Notes: a model not told the origin generated them from the sequence alone. DNA of 64,000 nucleotides from Cydia pomonella (GCF_033807575.1 NC_084725.1:6731001-6795000); one strand, 5' to 3'. Positions 8,889 to 19,649 are shown, numbered from the stretch's first letter. Numbers and translations: made by a program.

Positions 8889-9012
8889 AGGGGCCCATTT
8901 CTCAAACGGTATTAGTTTAATATTATTCAGTATGTGGCCATGGTAACCTATACGATTTGACTGTTCCTGGACTAATATTATTTGTCTAATACCGTTCGAG
9001 AAATGGGTCCCA
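8889..9012. mobile_element. MITE with GGGGCCCATTTCTC ends
   Basis: The left GGGCCCATTTCTCAAACGGT and the right ACCGTTCGAGAAATGGGTCC are inverses with two mismatches, extended inward by ATTAG/CTAAT. No ORF. Confidence 0.85.
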
Positions 9013-9650
9013 GGTGTTGCTCCTGGTCGTCTTCACGACGGCAGTTTCAGGGGCCCGTCTAGTGGGCGGCAAGTCACAGCCTGCCTCGATAACTAGTGCA
9101 AACAATGTTATGGCAGGTGTCCGGACGTCTTTGCAATAACCCAGTATCATTGTCCACCCAAACTTCAATCCATATAGACCGTTTAACGTTTACCTTTTCT
9201 ACAATAGTCCTAAAGCCTACCGGTTCATGGATGTCTATTGTTGCGCCTGTGAACGGGTTCTAGCAGGCATTCTACATGACATTAAAGCTCTCCAAGGGGA
9301 CTCTACGTGTTGGATCTATATCCCCACGCAAGCCTATCAAAAAACCGGGATTTATAGGCCCGTGAAATCTAAGGAGATAGAATTAATGGTCATAATATAT
9401 TTACGTTAAATAAATTAAAAAGAGTAATCAATATAAACCATATCAATGCAAACTTTGTCTGTAAAGTTTCAAAACTAATCATAATTATTAAATAGGTATC
9501 CAATTCATCAAATTAATTTAAATTGTGCAAATGTTATTTTAAAGTTTGAATTTGGAATATCGCTATCGATATCGAAACAAGGTAGGTAGCTTATGCAAAC
9601 CTAGGAATTAATTAAAACATTTTAAGTACTAGGTCATCCGAGTTAACCTG
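9013..9650. other. Spacer
   Basis: Two 60-codon ORFs (9227-9409 plus, 8986-9168 minus) lack recognisable relatives. A CGATATCGATA-type palindromic patch is at 9555-9577. Confidence 0.45.
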
Positions 9651-9725
9651 TTTTTTTTTTCATCACACTTGCTCGTAAATGGTGTTATTGTATGCCAACA
9701 TACTCAGATGGCATGAGTTATATAT

Positions 9726-9772
9726 TATTATGCCCATGGGCGTAATATTTTTTTCATTACGCCCATGGCCAT
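9726..9772. repeat. Short hairpin with GCCCATGGGCGTAAT arms
   Basis: ATGCCCATGGGCGTAAT and ATTACGCCCATGGCCAT form near-perfect arms around a T-rich loop. The left arm also contains the palindrome GCCCATGGGC. Confidence 0.7.
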
Positions 9773-9774
9773 AT

Positions 9775-10186
9775 TAGACACAAATACTTATAATAATAAT
9801 TGAGAGCGCACTATTCGCCAATAAACTGTCTTCAGTTTGGCGAAGCTTTTGTAAGTATTTTTTTGCAATAAATGAAAAAAAAAATACGTTTATCTATAAT
9901 TATTATTTATATTTATAAATGAATTTTACTTTTAAAATTCTGACGTTTAAAATATTTTTACACAATTTTTAATCGTTGCTGAATGTCGGATAGGTCTTCG
10001 ATGCCTAATGATGACGATGAAATGTCGCCGTATTTAAGAACTATTTCGCTTAAAATTTGTTTTTTTCCTCACAAGTGTGATATAAAACATTTAGTGTGCC
10101 ATGGGCGGTACAAGAGTTACGAACTCGTGTTAATTGATGATGATGATCTTTCCGGCCGATTTCGACCATGGCGACCACTTCGACTC
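9775..10186. other. Spacer between short inverted blocks
   Basis: CATCACACTTG near 9661 is mirrored by CACAAGTGTGAT near 10069, so 9660-10085 could be one diverged inverted-repeat element. The 85-codon ORF at 9983-10240 has no known family. A GATGATGAT tract is at about 10135. Confidence 0.4.
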
Positions 10187-11150
10187 CTAGTTAGCTCGGC
10201 GCTCATGCGCCCGAAGATGGCTGACATAGCCGATCTTTGAGGTGAACCCCCGCGCACATTGAGGGCACGTGAGGACACCAGCTAGGTAGTGGTAGTTAAT
10301 GGACGCAGGCTGGCGCGTTTTCAGCTCGTCGCGTTTAGCGTCGAGGTCAGCTTTACGTTGCTCCTCGAAATCGCGCACATTGCCCTGCACCAGCCTGCGC
10401 CACTCAGGACGATGTGCTGCCAAACCTTCCCACCGAGAGGCGTCAATGTTGCATCATTTCATGTGTCGTTTCTGAACATCTTTGTATCGGAGGAGTTGTC
10501 CGCCGACTTTCCGCTTACCCTCCTCTAGTTCAGAATAAAAGATGCGCTTCGCCACTCTCTCCTCCGGCATACGTGATACGTGACCGCACCACCGAAGCTG
10601 TCGACGCATTATGTAAGCCTCTATTCCACCGACCTTGGCTCGTCGCAGAACTTCGGTATTCCGTACTCGATCAGACCATCTGATGTTCATGATCTTACGC
10701 AAGCATATGAGGTGGAACCTGTCTAAGGTACGAATGTGATGACGGTACACGCACCACGCCTCGGAAGAGTATAAAAGGTTTGGCAGCACGATCGCCATGT
10801 ACACTGAAATTTTGGTGGCCAGTTTTAAATCGTGCGAGCAGAAGACCTTCGAAACTGGTTTCCCAAACGCTGCAGCTGCCGCACCGATCCTGCTGCTGAT
10901 CTCAGCGTCAAGGTCACAGTTCGATGTTATAGTGCTCCCCAGATACCGGAATTTATTGACCTGCTTCAGCACGTCCTCACCAAGCTGTACGGCTAGTGTC
11001 TCGTGACCATATGAGTCCAAAGACATCACCTCCGTCTTTTCGACACTAATTTTGAGGCCGTGCTTGCAGCAGGCTATCTGGGGATTCTGCCAGAAAGCAC
11101 AGATCGTCAGCATACATGATCTCTGTGATCAATGTATGTGACACTTTCGT
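10187..11150 (-). pseudogene. Non-LTR retrotransposon RT, C-terminal third with C2H2 zinc finger
   Basis: Reading leftward from 11150, the frame gives TEIMYADDLCFLAESPDSLL, with the RT catalytic YADD at 11114-11103. A frameshift follows near 11080. The main frame (11113 to 10454) continues KISVEKTEVM, FRYLGSTITS and LRWCGHVSRMPEERVAKR, all standard blocks of this RT family. A single in-frame TGA at 10456-10454, where Arg (CGA) would be expected, interrupts it. The same frame then resumes to 10187 and ends in a C2H2 finger, CPQC-x12-HLRAH. The 5' part with endonuclease and most RT motifs is absent, so this is a 5'-truncated copy. The finger suggests nucleic-acid binding during target-primed reverse transcription. 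Plus-strand ORFs across this span are shadows. Confidence 0.85.
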
Positions 11151-11269
11151 TCGCGCCCTAATAAGAAAGAGAAAGAATATTATTAAGAAATTAACACTTG
11201 TACGTAAATTCTTGTCGTAGGTCCCTGTATGTAAAACAACTGCATTAGGTACTGCGCAAATGTCCCTTA

Positions 11270-11395
11270 TTGCTGCCTGGATTTTTTACATTAGCGGCAG
11301 TAATACAGTCGGCAGTAATGTCGCGCTTCTATACTGCCGTAGTAATGGCGGCGGTCTGCATCCGAACATCACCTTAATAATAATTACAGATCACT
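11270..11395. repeat. GCAGTAAT-rich dispersed repeat
   Basis: Contains several GGCAGTAATG/CGGCAGTAAT words and ends CATCCGAACATCACCTTA. Diverged relatives with GCAGTAA words and CCGAATGTCACC are at 21050-21135 and 34520-34780. Confidence 0.5.
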
Positions 11396-11410
11396 TATTT
11401 CTAAATTGGG

Positions 11411-11594
11411 GTTTTTAGGGTACCGTACCCAAAGGGTAAAACTTTTATTACTAAGACTCCGCTGTCCGTCCATCTGTCGGTCTGTCACTAGTTGAAATTT
11501 TCATAGATGGATTTCTGTTGCTGCCATAACAACAAATACTTAAAAGTACAGAACCCTCGGTGGGTGAGTCCGACTCGCACTTTTCCGGTTTTTA
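11411..11594 (-). repeat. AAAACCGG dispersed repeat, antisense copy
   Basis: Inverse of the 8561-8781 family. It starts TTTTTAGGGTACCGTACCC, contains TCCGTCCATCTGTC, and ends GAGTCCGACTCGCACTTTTC. Confidence 0.8.
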
Positions 11595-11599
11595 AAAGT

Positions 11600-12090
11600 A
11601 AGTAATATCTATATGTTAGTCATTATTTAGGGAACTTAATCTACCATAAAGTATAATTTTCACACTGCATTAGGTTGCAGTGCGCCTAGATTACGTGTTT
11701 AGATGTGCCGTATCATCAAATATGAAGACGCACTCAATGATGCATGCAAGCCACTCTAGGCTTCAGCTCGTAGCTTCATCGATTTTACTGACATACATTA
11801 TAAAGTATTGACTATCGTAAAACCACCGTACTATAAGGCGATAGTATACACAAACGGTTGTCCACTTTCCTCTTTGGGAAACCCAGATGAAATATTTTAA
11901 GCAAATCGTCTTATACAAACATCAGAATCGTTATTGTCAGAGACAAAACCGAAAAACAATTTTTCACTCGAGATCGCTTTACCGCGCCTGTCATCTGTCA
12001 GGGAACAGGAATTACACGGGTTATGTGGCTGTACATGTGACGTGATAATGTTGTTTTTATTGTAAATAACATGTTTGATGCTATACAATA
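11600..12090. other. Spacer
   Basis: The minus-strand 63-codon ORF at 11897-12088 is unassigned. Nothing else seen. Confidence 0.45.
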
Positions 12091-12094
12091 GTCT

Positions 12095-12250
12095 AAAAAA
12101 CCGGTCAAGAGCTTGTCATGCTTAGTACATAGGGTTCCTCAGTTACACGTCCGTTAAAATACGACTATTGAAAAACTCATAAATAGTCTAACGTTAGCTA
12201 GTTTTCCGTAAAATCATGTACTAAGCTTTACTTTCACGATTATTTCCATT
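12095..12250 (+). repeat. Start of the long-form AAAACCGG repeat
   Basis: It reads AAAAACCGGTCAAGAGCTTGT, then AGGGTTCCTCAGTTACAC and ACTTTCACGATTATTTCC. The same order of blocks is seen on the minus strand of 62537-63223. It stops without the GACG tract. Confidence 0.55.
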
Positions 12251-12417
12251 GTTATTTCTTTCGGATCGATTATTTTCCTGAATGTAGGTAAGAAGTTTTC
12301 CAATGATTGCAGGGTTTTCTGATCCGAAAATTGGAGATTTATTTGCCTATACTGAGATTCCTTTTGGAAGAACTTTATTGTATAGTAGTAAGGTACATAT
12401 ACCTACAGAACGGTCAG

Positions 12418-12606
12418 TACCCCTAGTGTAAATTTAGTCGATAGCGAAACGTGACGTACGCGTTTGCGTTAAGTCTCATTTTGTATGGGTTTTTGAACAG
12501 CGCGCCAAGCGGGACGTTTTGGAAAGTCAAAAATCTCATACAAAATGACACTTAACGCAAACGCGTACGTCACGTTTCGCTGTCGAAAATATTTACACTA
12601 GGGGTA
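12418..12606. mobile_element. MITE with about 70-bp arms and TACCCCTAGTG ends
   Basis: The left end TACCCCTAGTGTAAATTTAG is mirrored by the right end ending CACTAGGGGTA. The arms continue inward through GCGAAACGTGACGTACGCGT and its inverse to CATTTTGTATG/CATACAAAATG. The centre is only about 45 bp. Bounded by TA, so possibly Tc1/mariner-related. Confidence 0.9.
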
Positions 12607-13530
12607 CATATCAACTTATCCTATATACCTACCCGGTTTGCGCTAACGCTAACTTCTATATTAATGGTCTGTTATTGCGAATAACTTGCGGTAAATTGCA
12701 ATTTGATACGATAATATTCAGAAAAACCCATCTATTGACCAGTATGAGACTCTATGTTAAGTGACTTTTGCTATTCAACGAAGTACTTATCCTACTACTT
12801 AAACTTACAAGGGCTAATAAATGGTTGGAAATACTAGATCGTTACGTCTTTTCGGTCCCAAAGTGACTAGCCACCGTTCGCTATTCCCACATTTTGATTA
12901 TTTTTATTGGCATATTATAAAGACTTTGGTCTTTGCGGCTGACTCACCGTCCGCCACCATGCTGGGCGCTCTACGGGTGGTCGAAAACCAAACCAAATTC
13001 GCTTGATCTACCAAACAATGCTACAAATGTAGAAAATGTGGACGCACGTTCGAAATTTGAAATCTCAAGTTAGAATGGGCGAGTGGCAGTTGTTTTCGGA
13101 GTCATCAAGACATTGTCAGCAGGATTCTGAAGCTGTCATATGAAGCAAAGGAATTGAGACTTTATCTGTAAATATGTATGGTTGTTAGTGGTTTGGGATT
13201 GTGTTATGGATTTGGCAAAATTTCTTAGAATCAATTTCTATCCGGGTAATTAGCGGGCTTCTGTCAAATGAGTAATGATTTATCTGTAAGTCGACAGATT
13301 TAAGTGTCTTTAAACAGGTTTAAGTAAGTTTACAAAGTTAACAGGAAGTTTAACGACATGAGATAAATCATTTTTAAACTAAACGCCCCTCAAAAGTACT
13401 TTTCAAGTTCACTTTAAAGTCACTTTTAGCCACGCAGCATCTAGGTTCAGTTAAGATTATTTGTAGGCGTAGGTGCTCTGGGTATGGCGCTGTACCATAA
13501 CTACCATAAGAACTCGGAGCGTTGGTGTTG
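12607..13530. other. Spacer
   Basis: No recognised gene. 13250-13395 has loosely symmetrical words (GATTTATCTG/GATAAATCA) that may be an eroded hairpin element. Confidence 0.4.
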
Positions 13531-13535
13531 AGGGC

Positions 13536-13692
13536 CCGATTTTTTAATTTCGAGCGCTCGATTTCGTCACTCGAAAATCTGTCTTATCTAGTGGTTGACC
13601 ACTCGAATTCTATTAGTAGAATTCAAATGTCTAATAGTGGAGATATGTTGGAGGGAGCAACACGAAATCGAGCGCTCGAAAATCAAAAATTG
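13536..13692. mobile_element. MITE with ATTTCGAGCGCTCGATTTCG arms
   Basis: ATTTCGAGCGCTCGATTTCG near the left end is mirrored by CGAAATCGAGCGCTCGAAAAT near the right. An inner GAATTCTATTAGTAGAATTC palindrome sits in the loop. The left flank begins GGGCCCGATT, resembling the GGCCC-ended hairpins elsewhere in the window. Confidence 0.8.
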
Positions 13693-14139
13693 CTTCTCTG
13701 AAGTCTCGGGTTTGAACCCCGGTTCATTCCAATGAGGGAACGTGCGAAATATCATGTAATAATAATTTACCAATCGTTTTTTCGTGAAGAAAAAGAGTTT
13801 AGCCTTTCAAGGTTTGCATATACCTACTCTATAATTTGGGACAGGTCAATAATTTACTATAATTCAAGATATACTATACACGTTCCAAAATATCAGAGCT
13901 TACCTTGTACAAGTTGCTTTTATTCGCATCTGGGCAAGCGAGAAATGTGCACGTCCCTCCCACTCACCGATAGCGAAAACGATAAGCTCATGTTTAACAA
14001 CGAATATGACAAAGATGAAAGGAATGCGAAAATAAATAAAAAATAATAGATTTCTTCGTAAGTGTAGAAATATATAATTATGGAAGTATTCTTATTTGTG
14101 CTCCTTACGTTGGTATTATTTGAGGTCCTTATAATATCA
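13693..14139. other. Spacer
   Basis: Overlapping ORFs on both strands (13732-14046 plus, 13920-14234 minus) have no family resemblance. The minus one runs into the adjacent SINE/MITE. Confidence 0.45.
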
Positions 14140-14211
14140 TTGGGACGGGTACCGTAAACTGAAGAGCCCGATTCGATTCCGGCCTCGGCCACTGGAGGAC
14201 TTGGGCTATAA
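14140..14211 (+). repeat. tRNA-like SINE fragment
   Basis: Contains GATTCGATTCC, a B-box-like word, followed by GGCCTCGGCCACTGGAGGAC, which I recall from lepidopteran SINEs. No clear A box is present. The copy ends at the neighbouring hairpin element. Confidence 0.45.
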
Positions 14212-14332
14212 CCGCGAAAATCGAAGTTCGTCAATAACGGGCATTTCTCTCTGTTACTCTAATTAGGTATTAGTGAGAGTAAAAGAGAAAGATCCCCGCA
14301 ATTTGCGAATTTCGGTTTTCGCGGTAGGCCCC
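14212..14332. mobile_element. Hairpin MITE, GCGGTAGGCCC family variant
   Basis: CCGCGAAAATCGAAGTTCG near the left is mirrored by CGAATTTCGGTTTTCGCGG near the right. The right end GCGGTAGGCCCC matches the ends of 1839-1950. A half copy is at 59862-59950. Confidence 0.75.
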
Positions 14333-14635
14333 TTGGTCACTTTTTCTTTGGTATAAGTCATCTATTTCAGTATATAAAGGCTTTAAACTTTAACTACGAT
14401 GTTGTAAACATCGCGTGTAAGATGCTTTATGGAGCTCGGCGCAGTCGCATTAAAAATGTAATGATTCAATCGACGTTCCAGGAAACAAGTCAATTCGTTC
14501 CAAACCTATTCGGGAGTACTGTTGGTTCTCGCACGAACCTTGCTGAAATGTGAATAAATTCGGATTCGTATTTATATAATATCAATAAGAAACAAGAACA
14601 ATGTCAAATATGCAAAAAATATTTTTTCTCCAATG

Positions 14636-14770
14636 AAAATGAAAAATGAAAATGAAAATGTTTATTTGGGTAACAAATAAATTACAATTATAATATAATG
14701 GCTCGAGTTTCCTAGTAGATGAATATATACATCTGTGTCAGGAAACCCCGCTCTTCCGTTTGAGGTTTAC
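14636..14770 (-). mobile_element. Antisense non-LTR 3' end with (TTTTCA)n-type tail
   Basis: On the plus strand, a series of GAAAATGAAAATGAAAATG units is followed by TTTATTTGGGTAACAAATAA and a unique block. This is the layout of a non-LTR 3' end read backwards. No coding part remains. Confidence 0.5.
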
Positions 14771-15500
14771 AATAGCTGTTTCCTAAAAGTCATGTCAACA
14801 TTACATTACAAGTTTGAGAAAATTTTATTAACGTACCAACCGAAAACAAACAGCATGGCACGCCTTGGCGTCATGCTGAGTGGATATCCTGTTTGATGTC
14901 ATAATATAAGTGGAAACATGTTTATCTGTATTTGTTGAATGTTTTACTGACCTTCTCAATATATTTAAAGTAATAAAACGAGAAACAAGGGAGAACACTT
15001 TTGTATCGTTCCTACATAATGGTAAAAATATTAATCAATATTGCCTAGTGTCTAGACGCCAAAAGCTACGAACTCGTAGTGTGCGCCGGGACTATTTATT
15101 CGACGAGCATATTTATTCGTCTTGGAGCGTTCTCGGACGTCAGCCGCCGCCCCGGCCTGTCTGCTGGTAGCTGAGAGGTAGGTGGCGATACAATATATGG
15201 AATGAGGAAACGGTTATTTCGGTTTTTAGCTAGCTAAATTGCTGAAATAGGCCAAATTGAGTGAATATACTTGGCTAAAAACCAGTGGTAGGGGTAAAAA
15301 TAGCGTGTCGCTTGCGCTAGGTGGCGTGCCCCGGCTGCAGTTTGACACCGCGCACTTGCATTCTGATTACATTTATAATTGACTCCGAATACAGCTCGGA
15401 TATCTAGACCGTATTCACTCCGTTTTAGACATTCGTGTCAAATCAGGTGTCTTAATAAAGAATAAAGAGAAAAGTTTAAGTTTAGCTCAATATTAGAGGT
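14771..15500. other. Spacer with small hairpins
   Basis: CAGCATGGCACGCC...GGCGTCATGCTG near 14851-14878 and GGTTTTTAGC...GGCTAAAAACC near 15220-15283 are small inverted repeats. The ORF at 14910-15170 is unassigned. Confidence 0.4.
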
Positions 15501-15509
15501 TGTCTGTCT

Positions 15510-16176
15510 GTCTGTCTGAAGTGATAATGCCTGAAATCATCTTCGATGGAACTCACTATCCTTTCTCGCCTACCGTCCGGAATTTAGGCATTGTCATTGA
15601 TCAGACCCTGTCGTGGGCTCCCTATGTGACTGAAACCAGTAGGAGACTCTTTGCTTTCCTGCACTCGCTTCGTCGTCTCCAAAGTTTCCTCCCTATTCAC
15701 ATTAAAGTAATGCTAGCACGTTCTCTTTTGATTCCACTTCTGGATTATGCAGATATCGCCGTGCTAGATCTCACTGAGGAACTACTTGATAAGCTTGCAA
15801 AATGTGTGTATCAGATATATTTTTGAGTTAAGAAAATTTGACCACATTTCGTCTTCCCGCTCCCAGCTCAAGTGGCTGCCCATCCGTCGCCGTAGGGACA
15901 TCCATAGACTTTCCCTTCTGTTTAATGTCCTGTTTTCTCCTTCTTCCCCTACTTAGGTACCTCTCGGAGAGATTTAAATTCTTAGCAGACGGCACTCCGC
16001 TCCAGCGCGAATCTCTCCCATGTATCCCACCTCACAAACATCGATCCTATGGGAGGTCCTTCACGGTTTACTCTGTCAAATTATGGAATTCTTTACCATC
16101 TTCTCTTCGACAGTGTCAATCTGTCGCATCGCTAAGGGCGAATTTAAAAAAGTTATGGCTTTCTGACGAAACTTAA
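15510..16176 (+). pseudogene. Jockey/CR1-like RT, C-terminal fragment with frameshifts
   Basis: The first frame (to 15826) reads VRNLGIVIDQTLSW, FAFLHSLRRLQSFLPI and LLIPLLDYADIAVLDLTEE. These match the thumb region after the RT core in jockey/CR1-type proteins. The sequence shifts frame near 15815-15825 to give LRKFDHISSSRSQLKWLPIR, and again near 15955 to YLSERFKFL. It ends LWNSLPSSLRQCQSVASLRA to a stop at 16174. The catalytic YADD core is absent, so the copy is 5'-truncated as well as frameshifted. MSVCLSE at the start of the first ORF comes from a GTCT repeat and is not part of the protein. Confidence 0.85.
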
Positions 16177-16495
16177 TTTAAAGGATGTGTGCGGTATTTT
16201 AGTTTTTGTATATGTGTAATATATATTATAGAATATATATGTATTTAGTTGGATATATGTGTATATATTTGTTGTTGGTCATATACCATTGCATGTATAC
16301 TGTAGGTTGAAATAAATACCTTTTCTATTTTTATTTTTTTCTTGTGCCACTTTGTAACAGTACGGATGTCTACCGTCTCCAATTCTCCTTCAATTGCTCA
16401 AAGGTTAACTGGAAGAGATCCCTTAAAGGGATAAGTTCGCCTTTGTACTAATGATGAGTGTCATTTCTGTCAAATAAAGAGTTTTACTACTACTA
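16177..16495 (+). mobile_element. 3' untranslated region and tail of the preceding element
   Basis: TATATG-rich sequence leads to AACTGGAAGAGATCCC, TTAAAGGGATAAGTTCGCC and AAATAAAGAG, then TACTACTACTA. The stem-loop block GAGATCCCTTAAAGGGATAAG is the same kind of 3' structure seen at 339-385 and 38253-38335. The middle could include a second, separate tail. Confidence 0.65.
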
Positions 16496-17680
16496 GAGGC
16501 TTAATTAGTTTATTTGACAAGTATTAATTACCTAGTGTTCGTTTATAAGAACTTAAGAGGTAAAATTAATTGACGGAGCGAAAGCGAAGGTCTACAAGGC
16601 CTTTCAGCTCTAAAATATTTTGGTCGCATTTTTCAATCGATTTAATATTTTGTAAGCAGGTTCGATAGTTATATAGTTTTTTTGTCAATTCTGTTTAATT
16701 ATTTTTTCTAAATGGTGGGCCATGGAGGTTAGCGAGATACAGCTCACAGATCCACTAGTATATGAAACAAACTGTCTTCATTTCAATCTAAATAAATCTT
16801 GTGTCTTTCGTTTCGCCGCGCATCTTCTCTTACTTTCAAGAAGAACAATACATTTAAATATTTTTATAGCTTATACCATGGACTTATATACAGGGATGCC
16901 ACATGCGATTAGCTACATTTTCACAAATCAGTGCTATGTTTTGAAGATAGCTGACCTTTTCCACAGACACTCTTTTGCAGAAAGACGTTCAGAAAATAAC
17001 GCACCACCGGACACTAAGATAAGCTGATATCATACCAGATTAACCATTTAAACCTTCCAGAGACTTATCGCAATCTCTTTGTTGTGCTTTGACCTAATTT
17101 AACACATGTAAGCTACTGATAACGTATAAGCTCAATGGATAATTCCTACCTAGTACCTAAAGTATGTTAGAATTGGTTCAGAAACAAACCGAACTACATA
17201 ATTAGGTTGCTATTAGGCCAATGGTAATCTTCCATTACTTATAGAGAAAGATTTCGAGTAGTACAAAGTAGAGTAGAAATTCGCTCAAGGGCTTGCATTT
17301 TGCACTTGCAGTTTCTAGTCTCTTGCTCTAAAAGGGTATAATAACAGTGTTTCTGTTAAGAAAAGACTTTCCTGCATTAAGTTAGATTAGTCAATTTATA
17401 TTAAAAGGCCGTAACATCCATGTATTTTCTGTTTAAATACCATTTTATGCAATCAACCTTGCAAACTGATGTCTCAGCAAGTACTAACATTAACACATTG
17501 AAATTACTATTCTAGACCTTACTTCGTTGCAATAAAGTTTACGAATGTTCAGTCAATTATGTCCGCGACGGTACAAAAAAGTTTCTTGTGAAAAGGGCGT
17601 AACGGCTGTGTATATCCTACTAAGATACGTCGTTTTGTAAGGAGTAAAGTAGTAGGTACATTAGAGGAATCCAGACTTTA
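16496..17680. other. Spacer
   Basis: The 101-codon ORF at 16722-17027 has no recognised family. CGGAGCGAAAGCGAAGGTC at 16575 may be a repeat fragment. Nothing else seen. Confidence 0.45.
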
Positions 17681-17878
17681 GTCACGAGTGCTTCAGTAAC
17701 GGGGACTGGGGACTTAAAAACTGGGTCGGGACGAGATGGCCCAGCCCTCCTATGGGAGCGAAGCGATATACTTTGGTTTTATTAAAGCCACTTATTTTGA
17801 CTAAGGTGTAGGGTTTGTGAAGTTAGGGCTTGTAGAGTTAGGGCGTGTAAAGTTCGAAGCTTGACTCTGGTTACTTTT

Positions 17879-18716
17879 TGACAGTGCGAGCCTTTTTTTT
17901 ACGCTGAGTAATGCATTTAGTCAATCCGCCTAGCCGGGGAACTAGGACGGATATGTTGGACTCGTGACCAAGGGGCCAAGGGGCTAAGTACTGACTAAAC
18001 CTTCCATATGCGTCTCGTAGCAATGGTGGCGGTGACACAGGGTCGCTGTAAGCATTCAACCGCGAACACCGCCTGCTGCCGACAGCCGAAGCCGTCCCCT
18101 CTTTGGACCCGAAGGACCTGGAGCCGAAGCTCCCCCTCTCGAAGATAGTATGCAAGGCGACACCATACACTGGTCCCCCATGACAACCTCCACGCCGGGA
18201 GGAGATGGAAAAAACCCCGGGTTCCACCCCCTCAGGTTGCCTTAGCGATTTTTTATAGAGGTGGTCATGTTCGCGGCCACCACGCCGGCGCCAGCCAGCA
18301 GTGGCAACCTCCCCGGCCGTCATCATAAGCCCTCTGCCTAGACAGTTACGGGGACCGCAGTTTTATACAGGTCAGCGTCATTCCTGTGCCCTCACACGCC
18401 CGAAAGCGCCCGGCTCGAAGACCCCATCCGCGACCGCAGCCGCCCGGTCCAAAGGCCCTCCTCAGCACACACTCGGGTGAACTCTCCCTCATTGAGAGGA
18501 CACCCTGTGCGGAACCCCCCCTAACCCCCCACGACGGGACATTGGCAGCACTGGTAAGCAATTACTTGGAAACCAAGAGATGACTTACCGTTGCCCCCAG
18601 GGTGCACCATCCAAGAACCCTTCCGTTTCCCCCGGATCACCTGATGAAGAGGAATTAAAAAGGAGTCGACACTCTAGGAGGTTTCCTGTCCGTAGCACCC
18701 CTGACAGTGCGAGCCT
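17879..18716 (-). mobile_element. GC-rich antisense retroposed insert with 15-bp flanking repeat
   Basis: TGACAGTGCGAGCCT occurs exactly at 17879-17893 and 18702-18716. Between them lie seven T (17894-17900), read as an antisense poly(A), and about 800 bp of GC-rich sequence quite unlike the AT-rich flanks. Target duplication plus terminal A run is the signature of target-primed or LINE-assisted retroposition. On the minus strand an ORF of 151 codons (18326-17871) runs through the poly(A) end. It contains SPPPLLRDAYGRFSQYL and no domain I can name. The insert could be the 5' part of a non-LTR element (5' UTR and start of ORF1) with its middle deleted, or a retroposed host transcript. I cannot decide between these. 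Confidence 0.7.
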
Positions 18717-18765
18717 CGTCTTGGCAACATTTTACATGAAAATGTTTTTGGTGGAATCAATTTTT
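18717..18765 (+). repeat. Target-site repeat also found at the right end of the window
   Basis: CGTCTTGGCAACATTTTACA then TGAAAATGTTTTTGGTGGAA match the inverse of 63815-63857. The GC-rich insert therefore appears to have landed in an older repeat. Confidence 0.6.
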
Positions 18766-18779
18766 TTTTTCAAGAATTA

Positions 18780-19400
18780 TTTACTACAAACAGATTATCT
18801 TATAGGCAAATCTCTTTTCGTTTCGACCTATGGTATGGTATGGTGGTAGGTATTTTGAATTATTTGTGACGAGATGTTCTCGGCAAACATTTTTTAAAAT
18901 CCAATCATTTAAATAGTTACTGTTAAATTACTTTTTCCTTTACTACGTATAGATTTAATCCCAACGAATTTCCTTAAGATCGTAGTTCACTGTGTGCCAC
19001 AGTCTTTATAAGAGTCCACAATAAAAGTCTCTTGAAATCGTCACGAGATGACGTCGCTTGTTAAAAAGTAGCAATTTTATGAAAACCAATTTCGCCTGAA
19101 TGTGACAATGAAAAAGAAAAATTGTATTTCGCATCGTTATCATCTTAGCATTATTCCGGTAATTTGCGACGACTCATTTAGGGAGCCTGGGGTTCGCACA
19201 GAAAACTAAGCCCTTTGACTTGCCAATTCTTGATTGGATTCTTTTATCGGTCATATAACTATTAAATAAATTAAAAAAAACCCCCACGCATTATGCCAAA
19301 AAACATTTTATACCAAAAATACCTTACATTATTGTGGAAACGAACTAATACTCTTCAAACTGCTGGATCAATTTTTATTAGACAAGGTACTCGCTTTCTC
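18780..19400. other. Spacer
   Basis: A GGTATGGTATGGTGG run is at 18832. No recognised feature. Confidence 0.45.
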
Positions 19401-19401
19401 G

Positions 19402-19520
19402 TTAAAAAACCGCATCAATATCGGTCCATCCGTTTAAGAGCTACGATGCCACAGACAGACATACAGGCAGACATTGTCATCAAACATATAACACCTCTTT
19501 TTTTGCGTCAGAGGTTGAAA
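19402..19520 (+). repeat. Dispersed repeat with AACCGCATCAATATCGGTCC
   Basis: It reads CCGCATCAATATCGGTCCAT, TTTAAGAGCTACGATGCCAC, a CAGACAGACATACAGG tract and ATAACACCTCTTTTTTTGCG. I recall this block from many lepidopteran genomes. The 85-codon ORF across it is incidental. Confidence 0.6.
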
Positions 19521-19547
19521 ATGTCATATAAATCCACAGAAAACACG

Positions 19548-19615
19548 TGATGAGCACGGATACTTGTTCCTGAGTCATAGGTGTTTTCCATGTATTTTAG
19601 TACATATTTATAAAC

Positions 19616-19649
<34 letters not shown>

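Noticed and set aside
10289..10683. Plus-strand ORFs over the zinc-finger RT remnant
   Set aside because: Antisense shadows. The minus strand carries the recognisable protein.
17871..18326. 151-codon minus ORF as a host gene
   Set aside because: It reads through the poly(A) end of the insert into flanking DNA, and no domain is recognisable. Kept only as part of the insert description.
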